From Candidatus Staskawiczbacteria bacterium (GTDB taxonomy: Bacteria; Patescibacteriota; Minisyncoccia; Minisyncoccales; Staskawiczbacteraceae), in the NCBI GenBank assembly GCA_943354455.1, contig CALRCB010000008.1, forward strand, positions 1 through 16,047: a stretch of DNA of 16,047 nucleotides. The letters are read 5' to 3'. The notes below the pieces were generated by a model that was not told where the DNA came from, ran no database searches, and saw only the letters and a list, made by a program, of their open reading frames with translations. Below, piece by piece: positions 13,292 to 16,047 of the stretch. Position numbers and translations under genes: made by a program. How positions within the stretch are numbered: position 1 is the stretch's first letter; every line of letters begins with the position of its first letter.

Positions 13292-14602
13292 TTACTCCTC
13301 TTCGCCAACCACTTTTTTGACTTCGTCTAGCGTTGTCTCGCCCAGTACTACTTCAATAAGCCCTGATTGGTAAATGGTCACCATTCCGTTTTTAACCAGC
13401 AATTCTTTAATTGCTGAAACGGGGGGGTTGGTTAAAATAAACTTTTCCATTTGGTCATCAATCAAAAAGATTTCAAAAATTCCTTTTCTTCCTTTATAGC
13501 CGGTAAAATTACATGCCTCGCATCCTTTTTCTGAAACTTGTGGTATTTTTACAGAATCTAATTCCGGCAACTCAATTTCTTTTGGCAAATTATGTAAACT
13601 TTTTTTAATTTCCACTAAATCTTCTGCTGAAGGTTTAGCTTTTACAGAACATTTTTGGCACACCTTTCTGACTAATCTTTCGCTAACCACCATTTTAATG
13701 GCCGGGGCAATTGATGACGGGTTTACCCCCAAATCTACCAATCTTGGAATGGTGCCAGCGGCGTCATTAGTGTGCAAGGTTGAAAATACCAAGTGTCCGG
13801 TAAGTGATGCTTGCAGGGCAATTTTGGCGGTTTCTAAGTCTCGAATTTCTCCCACCAAAATAACATCAGGGTCTTGGCGGACAATAGACTTTAATCCTTC
13901 GGAAAAAGTATATTCTTTTTCAGTTGAAACTTGAGTTTGAGAAACGCCCTTAATATGGTATTCAATCGGGTCTTCAATGGTGATGATTTTAATTTCCGGA
14001 GTTTGGACTTTCATTAAAAAGGCATATAGCATGGTAGTTTTTCCTGACCCAGTTGGACCAGTTACCACAATCATCCCATTGGGACGCTTGATTTCTTGTT
14101 CAAAAATATGATAAACATCTTTTCGTAATCCCAAGGCTTCTAGTTGCACTAAATTGCCGGGGTTTAAAATTCTCATTACGATTGATTCTCCGTATTCGGC
14201 TGGAAGGCTGGAAGTTCTTATTTCAATAGACATGTCATCAATTAAAACCGTAAACCGCCCGTCTTGCGGAGCATCGGTAATATTTAGTTTTATTTTTGAT
14301 AACAGCTTTAAGCGAGATAAAAGGTTGTGATAAATATCCTGATGTAAAGAAGAAATATCGTGTAAAATTCCATCAAGTCTTAACCTTAACCGGATATTAG
14401 TTTCTTGGGGTTCAATATGAATATCGGACGCGCCAAGATGTATGGCGCCAAATAAAATAATATCTAGCAGATTAGTGGTATTTTCGCTGAGATGTTTTTC
14501 AATTTTTTCCCCAAAATCAGCAGTATTATTTACCAGAGTAATGTCGTCAATAATTTCTTTGGGAATTTGAACACTGCCCAATATTTTTTTAACATATTCC
14601 AT
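13292..14602 (-). CDS. PilB/GspE-family secretion or type IV pilus assembly ATPase, short form
   Basis: This 436-residue protein carries the complete motor. The N2 domain is at about 45-150 ('GASDIHIEPQ', 'RLRLDGIL'). Walker A is GPTGSGKT (182-189), the Asp box is ITIEDPIEY (207-215), Walker B is ILVGEIRD (248-255) and the His box is around 268-280 ('TGHLVFSTLHTND'). A zinc-binding four-cysteine module has Cys315, 318, 361 and 364. The N-terminal MshEN/GspE N1 domain of ordinary PilB (about 560 residues) is missing: only about 45 residues precede N2. The protein powers pilin polymerisation or secretion at the inner membrane. The four-cysteine module favours PilB/GspE over PilT. It lies 12 bases downstream of the DHH-like gene, in one operon. 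No pilin or PilC gene is in view. Confidence 0.9.
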   Translation of the reverse strand: MEYVKKILGSVQIPKEIIDDITLVNNTADFGEKIEKHLSENTTNLLDIILFGAIHLGASDIHIEPQETNIRLRLRLDGILHDISSLHQDIYHNLLSRLKLLSKIKLNITDAPQDGRFTVLIDDMSIEIRTSSLPAEYGESIVMRILNPGNLVQLEALGLRKDVYHIFEQEIKRPNGMIVVTGPTGSGKTTMLYAFLMKVQTPEIKIITIEDPIEYHIKGVSQTQVSTEKEYTFSEGLKSIVRQDPDVILVGEIRDLETAKIALQASLTGHLVFSTLHTNDAAGTIPRLVDLGVNPSSIAPAIKMVVSERLVRKVCQKCSVKAKPSAEDLVEIKKSLHNLPKEIELPELDSVKIPQVSEKGCEACNFTGYKGRKGIFEIFLIDDQMEKFILTNPPVSAIKELLVKNGMVTIYQSGLIEVVLGETTLDEVKKVVGEEE

Positions 14603-14614
14603 ATTTATTAAAAG

Positions 14615-15328
14615 TTAACCCATGACTACTTCTTTTTTAATTTCTGGCTTGTATAAATTTGATAGGATTTGTTGACGGTCGGCTCCTTGTTTCATCAACA
14701 TTGCGCAAAGTTCAAATACTTCTGGCGCAGTGTTTTGGTTTTGGAAATTTTGATAATGCATGGTAAGTCCAGTCAAAATGCAATGAGCCACGTTTTTACT
14801 TACTAATGCGCCGTCTGTATTTTTTATTATATCTAGGGTTTCTTCAGATATGGATATTATTTCACTGCTAATATTTATAACCGGCGCACTCAATAAATAC
14901 CCGAAAGAATCCAATTTATTTTCCAATTCCTTCCTGAAATCTGCTATACCAAGAGTGATAATTAAATCCGGCTTGGAATCGGTAAAGTAAAAAGAAATAT
15001 TGTCTTTTTTAACCTGGCCTTTTTCAATTGTTAAATGAATTTTCAGGTCGTTTTCGTTTTTTTCGTAGTATACTTGGGATATATCGGCCACAGTATTGGG
15101 AATTGAAATAACAAAGTTTTTTGGTTGAGTGATAAAATCAAGCGAAGGGATTAAAAACTGCAAATTTTCCGGAAATTGGTCGGTAATTAAGTTTACATTT
15201 TTGCCAAGTTCCCGTAAAGTATAAAAAAGAGCCAATCCGGCGGTTAAGCTTTCTGGCTCATTTGATTGGGGAGGAATAATGCAAATATTTTTTGCTTCAC
15301 TAATAAGTTTTTTTAATTCTTCTGTCAT
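14615..15328 (-). CDS. DHH-like protein with degenerate active site (NrnA-related fold)
   Basis: This 237-residue protein starts MTEELKKLISEAKNICIIPP. It resembles the N-terminal half of DHH phosphoesterases of the NrnA (nanoRNase/pAp phosphatase) group. 'LTAGLALFYTLRELGKNVNL' matches their 'DGDALGS.LAL...L..LGK.V', and 'PDLIITLGIADF' matches the 'D.VI.LD..D' strand. The metal-binding residues are missing: the 'DxD' after the first strand is replaced by 'QSNEPES', and no DHH triplet is seen. It is therefore probably not a hydrolase and may bind a nucleotide or protein. The C-terminal part holds 'GALVSKNVAHCILTGLTMH', similar to the 'A..L.TGI..DT' motif, again without the aspartate. It precedes the PilB-like gene by 12 bases and diverges from tsaE across 35 bases. 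Confidence 0.6.
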   Translation of the reverse strand: MTEELKKLISEAKNICIIPPQSNEPESLTAGLALFYTLRELGKNVNLITDQFPENLQFLIPSLDFITQPKNFVISIPNTVADISQVYYEKNENDLKIHLTIEKGQVKKDNISFYFTDSKPDLIITLGIADFRKELENKLDSFGYLLSAPVINISSEIISISEETLDIIKNTDGALVSKNVAHCILTGLTMHYQNFQNQNTAPEVFELCAMLMKQGADRQQILSNLYKPEIKKEVVMG

Positions 15329-15363
15329 AGTTTCAAACTAATTCATTTAATAAAATAAATCAA

Positions 15364-15804
15364 GTGGACAAATACACTACAAAAAGTTTTACCGAGACCC
15401 AAAGCCTTGGGGAAGATTTGGCCAAAGAAATTTTGGCAATGGCTCCGCAAAAAAATGCGATGGTTTTAGCATTGCGGGGTGATTTGGGAGCCGGCAAGAC
15501 TACTTTTTTGCAGGGGTTTGCCAAGGGCTTGGGAATTGATGAAGTGGTGAATTCTCCAACCTTTGTAATTATGAAAAAGTTTGAATTAAAAAGCAAAGTA
15601 TTTAATTATTTTTATCATTTTGACTTGTACCGGCTAAATGATGCCAAAGAAATTTTAGATTTAGGGTTTAATCAGATAATTTCAGATCCAAAAAATATTA
15701 TTGCCGTTGAATGGCCAGAAAAATTAGGAGACTTATTGCCAAAAGATAGTATAATGATTTCACTAGCACACATAGAAGAAAATAAAAGAACGATTATTAT
15801 TTAA
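15364..15804 (+). CDS. tsaE: tRNA threonylcarbamoyladenosine biosynthesis ATPase TsaE
   Basis: This 146-residue P-loop protein supports the TsaB-TsaD complex in making t6A37 in ANN-decoding tRNAs. Walker A is in 'GDLGAGKTTFLQGFAKGLGI' (about residues 39-58). The family motifs 'SPTFVIM', 'HFDLYRLND' and 'VEWPEKLGDLLP' are in the expected order. Length is typical. The predicted start is GTG at 15364, because upstream in-frame codons offer no ATG before a stop at 15328-15330. Its stop overlaps the polA start by one base (TAATG). No Shine-Dalgarno is present. TsaB, TsaC and TsaD are not in the window. Confidence 0.96.
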   Translation: MDKYTTKSFTETQSLGEDLAKEILAMAPQKNAMVLALRGDLGAGKTTFLQGFAKGLGIDEVVNSPTFVIMKKFELKSKVFNYFYHFDLYRLNDAKEILDLGFNQIISDPKNIIAVEWPEKLGDLLPKDSIMISLAHIEENKRTIII

Positions 15805-16047
15805 TGGAAAATGAAAAACGACTCATAGTCATAGATTCAAGCTCTCTATTATATAGGGCTTTTCACGCCCTGCCTCCGCTAACGAATGCCAAGGGACAAC
15901 CAACCGGAGCGGTGTACGGGTTTTTGTTGATTTTTTTTAAAGCGATAAAAGATTTGCAGGCAAACTATATTGTGGCTTGTTTTGATACTAAAAAACCCAC
16001 CTTCCGCCATGAAAAATTTGAAGAATACAAAGCGGGGCGGGCCCCCA
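15804..16047 (+). CDS. polA: DNA polymerase I, N-terminal 5'-3' exonuclease part (partial)
   Basis: Eighty-one codons run to the window edge. The reading starts MENEKRLIVIDSSSLLYRAF and continues with 'HALPPLTNAKGQPTGAVYGF', matching the FEN-like exonuclease domain of PolA ('DG.SL.YRAF.ALPPLT...G.PTNAVYGF'). The later 'FDTKKPTFRHEKFEEYKAGR' is the universal 'FD...PTFRHE...YKA.R' motif. The first metal-binding aspartate is kept (Asp11), although the usual 'DGN/DGS' is 'DSS' here. PolA removes RNA primers and fills gaps. It is coupled to tsaE by a one-base overlap. Whether the polymerase domain follows cannot be seen. Confidence 0.93.
   Translation, partial: MENEKRLIVIDSSSLLYRAFHALPPLTNAKGQPTGAVYGFLLIFFKAIKDLQANYIVACFDTKKPTFRHEKFEEYKAGRAP

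Noticed and set aside
13134..13373. 79-codon plus-strand open frame across the small RNA region
   Set aside because: It crosses the RNA's terminator and runs antisense into the PilB-like gene; composition is not protein-like and the start lies within the RNA promoter.

Overview
The window is AT-rich, tightly packed bacterial chromosome centred on the classical replication-origin neighbourhood. rpmH, rnpA, yidC and the start of a jag-like gene run leftward from about 1300. dnaA and dnaN run rightward from 1517. Short proteins, minimal spacing, a ComEA-type protein carrying a lamin-tail domain, an 'NHQLNTPLS' histidine-kinase H-box and very few Shine-Dalgarno motifs suggest a Candidate Phyla Radiation (Patescibacteria, Parcubacteria-like) genome. 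That placement is inferred from gene style, since no 16S rRNA is present.

Layout. 1-1299 (minus): jag start, yidC, rnpA, rpmH, driven by a strong sigma70-type promoter at 1349-1377. 1300-1516: probable oriC with three DnaA-box-like 9-mers on an 11-bp pitch. 1517-4213 (plus): dnaA and dnaN, separated by a very AT-rich 204-bp gap with further DnaA-box-like sites. A bidirectional terminator at 4214-4240 separates dnaN from a minus-strand pair, a 56-residue extremely acidic protein and a class A penicillin-binding protein. 6628-8847 (minus): a tightly coupled comEA/LTD - yebC - ruvC cluster. 8947-9396 (plus): a lone exported cysteine-containing protein, ending at a strong bidirectional terminator. 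9460-12125: a signalling module with a single-domain response regulator (minus) divergent from FIST sensor and soluble histidine kinase genes (plus). 12118-13116 (minus): ruvB. 13145-13289 (plus): a probable structured non-coding RNA. 13292-15328 (minus): a PilB/GspE-type ATPase and a degenerate DHH-like protein. 15364-16047 (plus): tsaE and the start of polA.

Functional themes are replication initiation (DnaA, DnaN, PolA), Holliday-junction processing (RuvB, RuvC; RuvA is not here), envelope assembly (YidC, PBP1), tRNA maturation and modification (RnpA, TsaE), type IV pilus or DNA uptake (PilB-like, ComEA-like) and cytoplasmic signalling (FIST/kinase/receiver).

The most notable undescribed element is the apparent RNA gene between ruvB and the PilB-like gene. 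It has a TTGACA-17-TATGAT promoter, a perfect 23-bp closing helix that merges into a U-run terminator, and a three-way-junction interior with two more supported helices. A second structured element, also a three-way fold, lies in the probable leader of the response regulator. No tRNA, rRNA, CRISPR array or insertion sequence is visible, and no gene-free stretch exceeds 300 bases.
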